Shown here piece after piece: positions 48,348-56,372 of a DNA stretch of 64,000 nt. The DNA is taken from assembly GCA_947425245.1 (NCBI GenBank), contig CANDYU010000002.1, positions 61,670 through 125,669 on the forward strand, written 5' to 3'. Under the pieces are notes generated by a model. The model made no database searches, had not been told where the DNA came from, and worked only from the letters and a program-made list of their open reading frames with translations. Position 1 is the first letter of the stretch, and each line of letters starts with the position of its first letter. Origin of the DNA: an uncultured Candidatus Saccharibacteria bacterium (GTDB lineage: Bacteria > Patescibacteriota > Saccharimonadia > Saccharimonadales > Saccharimonadaceae). The position numbers and the translations under genes are program-made.

Positions 48348-48929
48348 ATGAAGCTATATCATCTTGCTGACGTTCTTACTTTAATAGAAGGATTATTGTC
48401 AATCCTCATCATGCTCCTCAGCTTAACGCACACCACCCCCCCCCAAACAATCCTCTTCATCTTTGTGGCCGCCGAAATCTGTGATGCCCTAGATGGACCC
48501 TGTGCACGACGCTGGCATTACCCCGATGATGGCCAGTCTCGCTGGTGGCGCACCCACTGTGAGTGGACCGACAAGGGGACTGATCTTCTAGCCGGAGCCT
48601 CCCTGGTCCTCTATATCACAGTTTGCCTCTGTCCAGCCTTCGGCATCGCCATTTGTCTATCCTGCCTCGCCATCGGCCTCCCAGTCCAGCTCTTCATCTA
48701 CGATTGTAAAGGCCTCGGTTTCAATCTTCGAGCCAAGAACCCGCGACTCGCCTTACGGATAGTCTGTATCCGACGATTCGCCTACGCCTTGACAATTTTT
48801 ATCGTCATCAGCTATCTCGTTTTGATGACCGGCTGGCCCACCACCGTTAAAGCCACTCTTTTCCTTCTAACAATGCTTGTTGGCATCATACTCATTTATG
48901 CCAAAGGCAACCGTCTTCGCGAATGGTAA
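48348..48929 (+). CDS. CDP-alcohol phosphatidyltransferase-like membrane protein
   Basis: Integral membrane enzyme joining CDP-diacylglycerol to an alcohol. Five or six helices are present. The first half of the family signature is intact (ICDALDGPCARRW). The second half, TDKGTDLLAG, supplies the last two aspartates. About eight extra residues separate the halves (HYPDDGQSRWWRTHCEW), and the glycine expected four residues before the third Asp is Cys, so activity may differ. Length is 193 residues. A run of nine C lies at codons 31-33. It is expressed from its own promoter. Confidence 0.75.
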   Translation: MKLYHLADVLTLIEGLLSILIMLLSLTHTTPPQTILFIFVAAEICDALDGPCARRWHYPDDGQSRWWRTHCEWTDKGTDLLAGASLVLYITVCLCPAFGIAICLSCLAIGLPVQLFIYDCKGLGFNLRAKNPRLALRIVCIRRFAYALTIFIVISYLVLMTGWPTTVKATLFLLTMLVGIILIYAKGNRLREW

Positions 48930-48946
48930 ACTAATACCGTTCGCCC

Positions 48947-48975
48947 AACCCTGACCTAACGTCAGGGTTTATTTC
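48947..48975 (+). terminator. Terminator between convergent genes
   Basis: A 9-bp stem (AACCCTGAC/GTCAGGGTT) with a 5-nt loop, T-rich on both sides. Confidence 0.85.
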
Positions 48976-50186
48976 TTCACCCTACCATTAACCGCTTCTT
49001 TATACACTGCAATCAACTTTTTCGTCTGTGTCGCTTGCCCCACTTCCTTTCGATGTTTAATCATCTGCTTGCTCATCTTCGCAATCTGCTCCGCCGGCAA
49101 TTTTTCCAACGCCATCGACATCGAAATCGGGTCGCTCCCACCTGCCAAGACATAACTTCCTTCCGGTACCACTTCCATCATTGCCGGATCGCAAAAGAAC
49201 ACTGGCACTCCCATCGCTTCTGCCTCCAACAACGTCATACCTTGCGTATCAAAATTATATGACGCCAACACCGAAAGATGCACGTCTTTCATCCTTAGCA
49301 AGCTCTTCTGCCGCGGACATTTCCCGTAAAACTTCGCCTTCATTCCATGCATCTTCGCAAACTTCTTAGCTTTCTTGAGCTGATTTCCGCCACCATATAC
49401 ATATAATATGTACGGTCTCTTCAGCATCGCCACGGCCTGCAAAAATGGCAAAATCCGCTTTTCTTTCGACGCTCGAGCATTCCAAACCATCTTCAGTACA
49501 TCGCCATCGTCCATCTTATGCACCTTCACCTCAGCCTTCACAATCTTCTCCGGAATGCCGTTCGAAACCACCCGAATCGGAGCTGTCACCCCATAATGTT
49601 CCAACTTTTGAGCGAAATGGTCCGACGGTGTAATTACCAACTTTGCCGCGTTCGCATGATTGACCATCACCTCCCACATCTTCGCTCGTGCTCCCGTCGT
49701 CGCCTGAAACTTATCCTTTCGTACTCCCACCTCATGTGGAATATATTTCCGGTGCATTCGGTTCAGCCACCCCGCTACCACGCTCCGCACCCCAAACGGC
49801 ACATTCACCGCAACCGCCATATCCTCTCGACCATGCATTGTCTGTACAACCGGAATACTGAACATCTTCGCCAGTCTAATCCCCGCTAAGCTACAGCTCG
49901 CCTCATAGTGTACATGCACTACATCAAACTTATCAAACTGCGGGAACTTCCGCATCACAAACTCCTCGACAACCTCTGGCCGCTTCGCCACCACCGCACC
50001 ATTAATTCTCAACTTCTTGTGGCTCGGCACCGTCACGATATTTCTTTCTCGTGCCTGAAAACCCGGACAAAACACTGTTACTTCATGTCCCAATTCTTCT
50101 AAGGCATCTTTCTGTGCCTTCACCGAAGAAACAATCCCCCCATCGCCCCAAGGTGCATACAAATCAGTAAAAATAGCCACTCTCAT
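48969..50186 (-). CDS. GT4 family glycosyltransferase, second copy
   Basis: A GT-B enzyme of 405 residues starting MRVAIFTDLYAPWGDGGIVS. It has GHEVTVFCPGFQARE in the acceptor domain, PVVQTMHGREDMAV, and the nucleotide-sugar domain YILYVYGGGNQLKKAKKFAK with FDTQGMTLLEAEAMGVPVFF. ATG 50186 is chosen because TATAAT lies 7 nt upstream and homology starts there. Relative to the 44283 gene it shares the fold but not close identity. Together they could build a diglycosyl lipid or surface glycan. It is divergent from metK. Confidence 0.9.
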   Translation of the reverse strand: MRVAIFTDLYAPWGDGGIVSSVKAQKDALEELGHEVTVFCPGFQARERNIVTVPSHKKLRINGAVVAKRPEVVEEFVMRKFPQFDKFDVVHVHYEASCSLAGIRLAKMFSIPVVQTMHGREDMAVAVNVPFGVRSVVAGWLNRMHRKYIPHEVGVRKDKFQATTGARAKMWEVMVNHANAAKLVITPSDHFAQKLEHYGVTAPIRVVSNGIPEKIVKAEVKVHKMDDGDVLKMVWNARASKEKRILPFLQAVAMLKRPYILYVYGGGNQLKKAKKFAKMHGMKAKFYGKCPRQKSLLRMKDVHLSVLASYNFDTQGMTLLEAEAMGVPVFFCDPAMMEVVPEGSYVLAGGSDPISMSMALEKLPAEQIAKMSKQMIKHRKEVGQATQTKKLIAVYKEAVNGRVKK

Positions 50187-50193
50187 TACTGTC

Positions 50194-50202
50194 ATTATAG
50201 CA
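50194..50202 (-). promoter_or_regulatory. Leaderless-type promoter of the second GT4 gene
   Basis: The minus strand reads TGCTATAAT, ending 7 nt before ATG 50186. Confidence 0.65.
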
Positions 50203-50217
50203 TAAACCACCAATTCT

Positions 50218-50226
50218 TGTTATACT
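50218..50226 (+). promoter_or_regulatory. Leaderless-type promoter of metK
   Basis: TGTTATACT ends 6 nt before ATG 50233, back to back with the GT4 promoter in a 46-bp intergenic space. Confidence 0.6.
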
Positions 50227-50232
50227 TAAAAC

Positions 50233-51372
50233 ATGGAACACTATTCTACATATCGAACCGCTGAAAGCGTATCACCACATCACCCCGACAAACTTTGCGA
50301 CCAAATCTCCGACGCCATACTTGACGCCTATCTCACCGAAGATCCCAACTCCCGCGTTGCTGTCGAAACTTGTGGTGGTCATGGCGAAGTTTTCATCACC
50401 GGCGAAGTCACCTCAGCTGCCAAAAATGTCAACATCGATCAAATCGTCCAACGCGTCACTGGTCAAGACCTTAAGATCATGAAGAACCTCGTCACCCAAA
50501 GCCCCGAAATCGCCCAGGGTGTCGATCTCGGTGGTGCCGGCGATCAAGGAATCATGATTGGCTATGCCTGCACCGAAACCCCCGAGCTTCTTCCGATCGA
50601 AGTAGTCCTCTCCCGTCGTCTTAACCAATATATCTATGCTGAGTACCCCTTCGACGGTAAAACCCAAGCCACTATTGTCGTCCCCAATCCTCAAAACCCC
50701 GCCGAGTTCTTTGTCGACTCAATTGTCGCCAGCTTCCAAAATGTTCCCCACGACCAACTCCAACAACTCGTCCAAAACTTTATCACCAGCGAAAATCTTC
50801 GCCCGAACCCAAACCGCATCTCTAAAAATTCGTCCGAATTTTTCAATCACCCCAATAAAATTGCTCAAAAAACACCCAATTTTTCGTCCGAATTTTCTGG
50901 CATCGAGCTACATATTAATCCAGCCGGTGACTGGAATCAAGGTGGCTTTGAAGCCGACACTGGTCTCACTGGACGAAAACTAATCGTTGACAACTATGGA
51001 CCTCGTATCCCGATCGGCGGTGGCTGTTTCTCCGGTAAAGACCCCTCAAAAGTTGATCGCTCCGCTGCCTACATGGCTCGCCGCATCGCTGTCGATTATC
51101 TCCGAGCTCGCCATGCTAAAGAAGTCTTCGTTCGCCTCGCGTACGCCATTGGTTATGCTGAACCACTCGAGTATTCCGTTGTTATCGATGGTGAGCCTGA
51201 AACGATCATCCTCGCCAAAAATGCCAAACCGTCCGACAATTCCAATAGCACAATTGTTGGCTACGACCTCACTCCGCGGGGAATTATCGACTATCTAAAT
51301 CTCAAACGACCAATTTATGAATCCACCGCTCGCTATGGTCATTTCGGCGAAGGTTTCGACTGGGATAATTAA
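50233..51372 (+). CDS. metK: S-adenosylmethionine synthetase with a repeat-derived insertion
   Basis: Makes SAM from methionine and ATP. Motifs: TAESVSPHHPDKLCDQISDA, GGAGDQGIMIGYACTETPE, GGCFSGKDPSKVDRSAAYMA and the C-terminal YGHFGEGFDW. All catalytic blocks are present, so the enzyme should work. Between the second and third domains (about residues 198-222) is a low-complexity insertion containing SSEFF and SSEFS. It is encoded by two copies of a palindromic repeat whose third copy is intergenic at 60.5 kb. The length of 379 is normal or slightly short overall because other loops are trimmed. Confidence 0.95.
   Translation: MEHYSTYRTAESVSPHHPDKLCDQISDAILDAYLTEDPNSRVAVETCGGHGEVFITGEVTSAAKNVNIDQIVQRVTGQDLKIMKNLVTQSPEIAQGVDLGGAGDQGIMIGYACTETPELLPIEVVLSRRLNQYIYAEYPFDGKTQATIVVPNPQNPAEFFVDSIVASFQNVPHDQLQQLVQNFITSENLRPNPNRISKNSSEFFNHPNKIAQKTPNFSSEFSGIELHINPAGDWNQGGFEADTGLTGRKLIVDNYGPRIPIGGGCFSGKDPSKVDRSAAYMARRIAVDYLRARHAKEVFVRLAYAIGYAEPLEYSVVIDGEPETIILAKNAKPSDNSNSTIVGYDLTPRGIIDYLNLKRPIYESTARYGHFGEGFDWDN
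50824..50843 (+). repeat. TTCGTCCGAAT palindromic repeat, copy 1 (in metK)
   Basis: AAAAATTCGTCCGAATTTTT is a perfect 9-bp inverted repeat around TC, inside the metK coding sequence. Confidence 0.7.
50878..50897 (+). repeat. TTCGTCCGAAT palindromic repeat, copy 2 (in metK)
   Basis: AATTTTTCGTCCGAATTTTC. It shares the 11-base core with copies at 50824 and 60493. Confidence 0.7.
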
Positions 51373-51394
51373 ACATATCAGACAACTAACATTT

Positions 51395-51424
51395 ACTGCC
51401 GCCCCCTCGCGGCAGTATTTTCTT
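51395..51424 (+). terminator. Terminator between metK and the convergent gene
   Basis: An 8-bp stem (ACTGCCGC/GCGGCAGT), a 6-nt loop and ATTTT. Confidence 0.88.
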
Positions 51425-51432
51425 GCAATCAT

Positions 51433-51981
51433 TTAGCGTCGTTTTCGCTTCTCATACCCATATCTACCCGTAATCGGATCTTTAAACAGGAAATTATCAT
51501 GTAGGGGAAATCTCGTCAACAACAAATATGCCGCCAGGATCGCTACTGAAATCATAATACTAACTACTCCGCCCATCGTTCCCAAACTCTTCGTCCCTAG
51601 CCCCCAAACAAACACTGCACTACTAGCTGCTGCCGCCACTACAAAAATCGCAATATCCACTGGCAAAATCGATTTTTTCACCCATTTAAAGCTTCGATAT
51701 CCATAAAACAAAATCGGAATTACTATCACTGGCATCACAAACGATAAGCTACGAGCAAACCAGTAATTAGGATTACTGCCCAAGAACCAAATGTCTACGA
51801 GAGTACAAGCAAAAATCCCCGACAATGCTAATTTAATATGCTCCCAAGTACTCTCGTTTACCGCTGAAAAAATAGCCACGATTTTATTCTCATGACTCCA
51901 TTTATATGTAAAATGTAGTAGCGAGCCAATCAGCGTAATCGCCAAAGTTTCTAATCCAAAAATCAACCATGCATCATTCAT
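51433..51981 (-). CDS. DUF6512-like membrane protein
   Basis: Five hydrophobic helices in 182 residues. The second-helix region and loop (GSLLHFTYKWSHENKIVAIF, then SAVNESTWEHIKLALSG) carry the HF-Y-WS and NESTWEH motifs of the DUF6512 family, found in Firmicutes and CPR and of unknown function. ATG 51981 is used since TATAAT lies exactly 6 nt upstream; the in-frame ATG at 51987 abuts the -10 box. The C-terminal tail is basic (ITGRYGYEKRKRR). It converges with metK. Confidence 0.75.
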   Translation of the reverse strand: MNDAWLIFGLETLAITLIGSLLHFTYKWSHENKIVAIFSAVNESTWEHIKLALSGIFACTLVDIWFLGSNPNYWFARSLSFVMPVIVIPILFYGYRSFKWVKKSILPVDIAIFVVAAAASSAVFVWGLGTKSLGTMGGVVSIMISVAILAAYLLLTRFPLHDNFLFKDPITGRYGYEKRKRR

Positions 51982-51987
51982 GGCCAT

Positions 51988-51996
51988 ATTATATCA
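51988..51996 (-). promoter_or_regulatory. Leaderless-type promoter of the DUF6512-like gene
   Basis: The minus strand reads TGATATAAT, ending 6 nt before ATG 51981. Confidence 0.6.
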
Positions 51997-52034
51997 TAAG
52001 CATCATCAATATTTTACTATTTCTCATCAAGCTC

Positions 52035-52078
52035 TTGACAAGACCAATCTCACTACTGTATCATTGTACTAATACAAT
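52035..52078 (+). promoter_or_regulatory. Promoter and probable GntR operator
   Basis: TTGACA (52035) and TATCAT (52059) are 18 bp apart. Overlapping the -10 region and the start site is ATTGTA-CTAA-TACAAT (52063-52078), a perfect 6-bp inverted repeat suitable for a dimeric GntR/YtrA-type repressor. Such repressors usually control their own ABC-transporter operons. Confidence 0.65.
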
Positions 52079-52092
52079 AAAACAATGCAATC

Positions 52093-52476
52093 ATGAAATA
52101 CCTTTTCACCAACGATAAACCAATCTACCTCCAGCTCATCGAACAGCTCGAGTTTCAGATCGTCTCCGGACGAATTCCACCTGGAGAACGCTTACCTTCG
52201 GTACGTGATTTTGCCGCCAAAACCAAAGTCAACCCTAACACGATCCAACGTGCTCTCACCACCCTCGAAGAGCATCGTCTAATTTATACTGAAAGCACTA
52301 ACGGCCGCTATATTACCACCGACGAAAAGCTCATTAAAAAGCTCCGTGAACGTTTTGCTGAGGAAAAGTCTCGTGATTTTTTTCATAGCATGGCTGACCT
52401 TGGCTTTACCAAACCCGAAGCTATTGAATTTATTAAGCAGAAAGGAAATCTTCATGGCTCAAAACCCACAAAATAA
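52093..52476 (+). CDS. GntR family regulator, YtrA type
   Basis: The 127 residues consist of a winged helix-turn-helix (YLQLIEQLEFQIVSGRIPPG, then ERLPSVRDFAAKTKVNPNTI) and a short helical dimerisation tail (LIKKLRERFAEEKSRDFFHS). The tail is much shorter than that of metabolite-binding GntR proteins. This size class (YtrA subfamily) regulates adjacent ABC-transporter genes in other bacteria. It overlaps the next gene by 23 bases and has an operator-like palindrome in front. Confidence 0.93.
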   Translation: MKYLFTNDKPIYLQLIEQLEFQIVSGRIPPGERLPSVRDFAAKTKVNPNTIQRALTTLEEHRLIYTESTNGRYITTDEKLIKKLRERFAEEKSRDFFHSMADLGFTKPEAIEFIKQKGNLHGSKPTK

Positions 52477-53197
52477 ATCCCCGAAAGATTCTTCGCCCAT
52501 CCTCGAATGTAAGAATCTTTCCAAGGCTTTCGATCAACACTTCGTCTTAAAAGACGTCAATCTTGAAATCCCCCGAAGCAAAATCGTTGGTCTCCTCGGA
52601 CAAAACGGTGCCGGAAAATCCACCCTCATCAAACTGATTAATGACTTACTGGTTCCCACCACCGGCGAAATTCTCGTCGATGGCCAGCCCATCGGTATTC
52701 ACAGCAAAGAAATCATCGCTTACCTCCCCGAACGCACCTATCTCGATCGTTCAATGACTGTCCGAGCCACAATCGCTTTCTTCTCCGAATTTTATTCCAA
52801 TTTCGATTCCCAAAAAGCCGAAACTCTCGTTAAAGAACTTGATTTAAAACTTGACCAGCGCATCACCAAAATGAGTAAAGGTATGCAAGAGAAACTTCAA
52901 CTTATTCTCGTCATGAGCCGACAAGCTAAGCTTTACGTCCTAGATGAGCCGCTCGGCGGCGTCGATCCGGCTACCCGTGACTATATTCTTGACACCATCC
53001 TTTCCAATTTCAGCGACGGTGCTAGCGTCCTGATTTCCACCCACCTCATCGCCGATATCGAACGTATTCTTGATGAAGTCATCTTCATTGAAAACGGTAG
53101 AATTACCCTCATTGATAATGCCGACCGACTTCGTAATCAGCACCACACCTCCATCGACGCTATTTTTCGCAAAACCTTTCGCCCCAAAACTAATTAA
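52454..53197 (+). CDS. ABC transporter ATP-binding protein (YtrB-like)
   Basis: Energises the permease encoded downstream. It has Walker A GQNGAGKSTLIKLIN, signature region ITKMSKGMQEKLQLILVMS, Walker B LYVLDEPLGGVDP and switch histidine ISTHLIADIE. 247 residues. ATG 52454, with AAAGGAAAT ahead of it, lies inside the regulator gene and indicates translational coupling. The atypical signature (MSKGMQ instead of LSGGQ) is common among ABC-2 exporters of this group. Substrate unknown. Confidence 0.93.
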   Translation: MAQNPQNKSPKDSSPILECKNLSKAFDQHFVLKDVNLEIPRSKIVGLLGQNGAGKSTLIKLINDLLVPTTGEILVDGQPIGIHSKEIIAYLPERTYLDRSMTVRATIAFFSEFYSNFDSQKAETLVKELDLKLDQRITKMSKGMQEKLQLILVMSRQAKLYVLDEPLGGVDPATRDYILDTILSNFSDGASVLISTHLIADIERILDEVIFIENGRITLIDNADRLRNQHHTSIDAIFRKTFRPKTN

Positions 53198-53214
53198 TTA
53201 TAAAAAGGATTTTT

Positions 53215-54138
53215 ATGCTTGCCAAACTTATTAAATACGATCTTAAGTATATCCTGAAAACTGCTCGAATTTTTATCGTCCTCTTACTCGCCAGTGTGCT
53301 AATCTTCAATTTCACTTCCTATGTCCCCGAATTAATTACTGAAATACAAGACGGTCAACCAAACGTCGTTGGCGAAATTGTACCGCCCCTAATCATCCAG
53401 GCTTTACATGGTCTCGCCCAATTCGCAATTTATGCTTTTATCTTCGCTCTCGTTTTTATCACCATTCTCAGCATCTGGCGACGCTTCAAAAATAACTTTT
53501 ACGGCGACGAAGCCTATTTAACTCATACTTTACCACTTTCTCGCCACACCCTCTGGACCGCTAAGTTCTGCAGCACCTTTATCGCCATCGCCGTCGTCAT
53601 TCTAACCCTCATCTTCGGTTGTTTTCTCCTTAGCTTCAGCACTAATGGCTTACAGCTCCTTGAATCTTTTGGACTAGTCTACGGTTGCACCCATTGCGTC
53701 GGCGACTACTACTTCGTTGAACCACAAAGCTTCAGTCTCTATGCCAGTTACATTCTCCTTTTCTTTACCCAAATATCCTTCATTACTTTTTGTGGAATCA
53801 CAGGCATTATTATCGGACACCGCACCAACCGCCATCAAGGGTGCTGGTCGCTCCTTAGTGGATTTACAGTTTATTTTATCTGCGGCTTCCTCCTAATTGG
53901 TATCCTCTATATTATCAGCCTTATCAATCCTGATTTTTCCTTCATCTTTGGCGAGCCAATCAGCTCCGGCGCTTATGTTCCTGACGACCCCAGGATCCCA
54001 GCCCGAATTTCAAACTTCATAAATCCCGAAATCATTACTCAACTTTTCCTCATCATCGCCACCGTCTACCTCTGCTATATCATTATCCAATATTTCACTA
54101 GTCAAAAACTCCTTAAAAAAGGCATCAACCTCGACTAA
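53215..54138 (+). CDS. ABC-2 type permease of the GntR-controlled transporter
   Basis: Six hydrophobic segments in 307 residues. Helix 1 is TARIFIVLLLASVLIFNF. A cytoplasmic coupling loop (RRFKNNFYGDEAYLTHTLPL, then SRHTLWTAKF) is characteristic of YtrC/ABC-2 permeases, and a mid-protein extracellular segment contains two close cysteines (YGCTHC). It is translated 17 nt after the ATPase with AAAAGGA. The operon (regulator, ATPase, permease) is compact and ends in a strong terminator. Exported compound unknown; many such systems act in antibiotic or lipid stress. Confidence 0.85.
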   Translation: MLAKLIKYDLKYILKTARIFIVLLLASVLIFNFTSYVPELITEIQDGQPNVVGEIVPPLIIQALHGLAQFAIYAFIFALVFITILSIWRRFKNNFYGDEAYLTHTLPLSRHTLWTAKFCSTFIAIAVVILTLIFGCFLLSFSTNGLQLLESFGLVYGCTHCVGDYYFVEPQSFSLYASYILLFFTQISFITFCGITGIIIGHRTNRHQGCWSLLSGFTVYFICGFLLIGILYIISLINPDFSFIFGEPISSGAYVPDDPRIPARISNFINPEIITQLFLIIATVYLCYIIIQYFTSQKLLKKGINLD

Positions 54139-54145
54139 TAACCTT

Positions 54146-54178
54146 TTTAGCTCCGAACTATTCGGAGCTAAATTTTTC
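54146..54178 (+). terminator. Intrinsic terminator
   Basis: A 12-bp perfect stem (TTTAGCTCCGAA/TTCGGAGCTAAA) with a 3-nt loop and T run. Confidence 0.93.
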
Positions 54179-54191
54179 TCTTTTAAAAACG

Positions 54192-54212
54192 CCCCCCCCC
54201 CCGTGATATAAT
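54192..54212 (+). promoter_or_regulatory. Promoter with C11 tract ahead of the NatA-like gene
   Basis: Eleven cytosines (54192-54202) lie just before TGATATAAT (-10 at 54207-54212). The tract occupies the -35/-10 spacer, so a change in its length would alter promoter spacing, the hallmark of phase-variable promoters. The leader then carries AGAAAGGA before ATG 54255. Confidence 0.6.
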
Positions 54213-54254
54213 GTAGATAGTCTAAACCTATCAATAATAGCTAGAAAGGATCAC

Positions 54255-55148
54255 ATGAGCGGACTTATTCTAAAAGAAGTCTCAAAGTCCTTCGCCGGCA
54301 AAACTGCCGTCGATCGTATCTCACTAACCCTCGATCGCCCTGGAGTGTACGGCCTTCTTGGCACTAACGGTGCCGGCAAGACTACTACTATCCGCATGCT
54401 TCTTGGCATCATCTCCAAAGACAGCGGCGAAATTACCTGGAATGGCCACCCCGTCGATCGCAAAACCGTCAACTTCGGTTATCTACCCGAAGAGCGTGGT
54501 GTCTATCCTAAAGTAAAAATCATCAACCAATTGATGTACTTTGCCGAGCTAAAAGGCATGAATAAAACTACCGCACTTGAATCGATTAGGCATTGGGCAA
54601 AGCGGCTCAAGGTTGAAGAATATCTCAACATGCCAGCCGAAAAACTCTCCAAAGGGAATCAACAAAAGATTCAATTCATGACCGCCGTCATTCATAACCC
54701 CGACCTCATCGTTCTTGATGAACCATTCAGTGGACTTGATCCCGTAAATACCGATATCATCAAAAACATCATCATCGATCTCGTTCATGATCAAAAATAT
54801 ATTATTATGTCCGCCCACCAAATGAGCGTCATCGAAGAGTTTTGTACTAATATTCTCATTCTCAATCGTGGCAAGACCGTCCTTAAAGGTAATCTTAAAG
54901 ACATTAAATCCACCTATCCTGCTAATCGACTTCTGCTCGATGTTAAGGAACCGATTGAGCAATACCTACCCAAAAATAAGTTTAAAATCGAAAACGAGAA
55001 AGATAATCAATATTCCATCAAACTCACTAGTGAACAAGAAGCTCACGACCTTCTTCGCGAACTCGTTAGCCACAATGTTGATATTGAAAAATTCGAAATC
55101 ATGAAACCAACCCTAAACGACATTTTCATCGAGAAAGTTGAGGCCTAA
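54255..55148 (+). CDS. ABC transporter ATP-binding protein (NatA/YhaQ-like)
   Basis: ATPase of an ABC-2 exporter. Walker A GTNGAGKTTTIRMLL, Q-loop FGYLPEERGVYPKVKI, signature KLSKGNQQKIQFM, Walker B LIVLDEPFSGLDPVN and switch MSAHQMSVIE are complete. The C-terminal 80 residues form the extra domain typical of NatA/YhaQ-type proteins. 297 residues. It directly precedes the permease gene (stop and start adjacent). The upstream C11 tract could switch expression on and off. Confidence 0.93.
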   Translation: MSGLILKEVSKSFAGKTAVDRISLTLDRPGVYGLLGTNGAGKTTTIRMLLGIISKDSGEITWNGHPVDRKTVNFGYLPEERGVYPKVKIINQLMYFAELKGMNKTTALESIRHWAKRLKVEEYLNMPAEKLSKGNQQKIQFMTAVIHNPDLIVLDEPFSGLDPVNTDIIKNIIIDLVHDQKYIIMSAHQMSVIEEFCTNILILNRGKTVLKGNLKDIKSTYPANRLLLDVKEPIEQYLPKNKFKIENEKDNQYSIKLTSEQEAHDLLRELVSHNVDIEKFEIMKPTLNDIFIEKVEA

Positions 55149-56372
55149 ATGCGTGACATTCTTACCGTTATCAAATTTACCATGCGAGATATGTTGACTC
55201 GCAAATCATTCATTATCTCGACCATCATCATCCTCGTCCTCATAGTTCTAGGCTTTAATGTTCCAAACATCCTTAAAGCCTTTGGTGGCGAAGATTTTGG
55301 CACTCAAACCGTCCTCATCTCCGACCAAGACCAGGTTTTCGACCACCAACTCGAAGTTCTCCAAAACGCCGAAACCGGCTACAAAATCGAGCTCGAAAGT
55401 CTAGGCTACGAAGAGATCCAAACCAAGCTCGAAGATGGCGACATCAACGCCGCTATTCTTATCGAAAAAACCGACGACGGAGCCAAAATCCGTTACATCG
55501 TCGAAAATGCTGCCACTACTGCTGGACTCCCAGAAAGCCTCGACACCGCACTTAGTACACTCTACACCTCAATCCAAATCAACAAACTTGGCCTCACCGA
55601 TAAGCAACTTGCTTCTCTCGTTCCTAATTTTGAGTACACCTTGGAACAAACCCAAGAGGAAGTCGTCAGTGGTAACATTTTCGTCATGATGTTGATGTCC
55701 GTAGTGCTTTTCTATGCCATTTACTTCTGTGCCTTCCAGGTCTCCAGCTCCATCACTACCGAAAAAACTTCCAAAATTATGGAAACCCTCGTCACTTCTA
55801 CCAGCCCACGCACCATCGTTCTCGGTAAAACTATTGGTATTGGCATCGTTGGGCTCATACAAATGCTTATCTTTCTCATCGTTGCCGTCCTCAGTGCCTA
55901 CCTATTCCTTGGCACCGAAGTTCTTAGCAGCGTTCTCGATCTATCGCATATTACAATTTCGCTTGGCCTCATCACCATTCTTTATTTCATCCTCGGCTAC
56001 TTCGCCTATGCTTTTGGCTATGCTCTTACCGGCTCAACCGTCAGTAAACCCGAAGACATTCAATCCGCTAACACACCGATCGCCATTCTCGCTATGGTCG
56101 GCTTCTATCTTGCGTACTTCACCATGACCGACCCGACCGGCGATCTTAATATCTTCGCCTCGCTCTTTCCGTTCTCTTCTCCCTTCTGTATGCCATTCCG
56201 AGTTATGATGGGCCTTGCCAGTGGCTGGGATCTCGCCCTTTCCATCATCATTCTAGTGGCTACCATCCTCGTCGTCGCCCATATCGCTATCAAGATTTAT
56301 TCTAACGCCATCTTTAATTACGGCAGCAAAATGAGTCTTGGCGAAATCCTCAAAGCCTACAAACAGAAATAA
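55149..56372 (+). CDS. ABC-2 permease (NatB-like)
   Basis: Membrane partner of the preceding ATPase. Helix 1 (SFIISTIIILVLIVLGFNVP) is followed by a large extracellular domain of about 150 residues and five clustered C-terminal helices. The motif SSITTEKTSKIMETLVTSTS just after helix 2 is the cytoplasmic signature of NatB/YhaP Na+ or drug efflux permeases. Length is 407. The last base of the stop overlaps the ATG of the AlkD gene, so three genes form one operon. Confidence 0.9.
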   Translation: MRDILTVIKFTMRDMLTRKSFIISTIIILVLIVLGFNVPNILKAFGGEDFGTQTVLISDQDQVFDHQLEVLQNAETGYKIELESLGYEEIQTKLEDGDINAAILIEKTDDGAKIRYIVENAATTAGLPESLDTALSTLYTSIQINKLGLTDKQLASLVPNFEYTLEQTQEEVVSGNIFVMMLMSVVLFYAIYFCAFQVSSSITTEKTSKIMETLVTSTSPRTIVLGKTIGIGIVGLIQMLIFLIVAVLSAYLFLGTEVLSSVLDLSHITISLGLITILYFILGYFAYAFGYALTGSTVSKPEDIQSANTPIAILAMVGFYLAYFTMTDPTGDLNIFASLFPFSSPFCMPFRVMMGLASGWDLALSIIILVATILVVAHIAIKIYSNAIFNYGSKMSLGEILKAYKQK

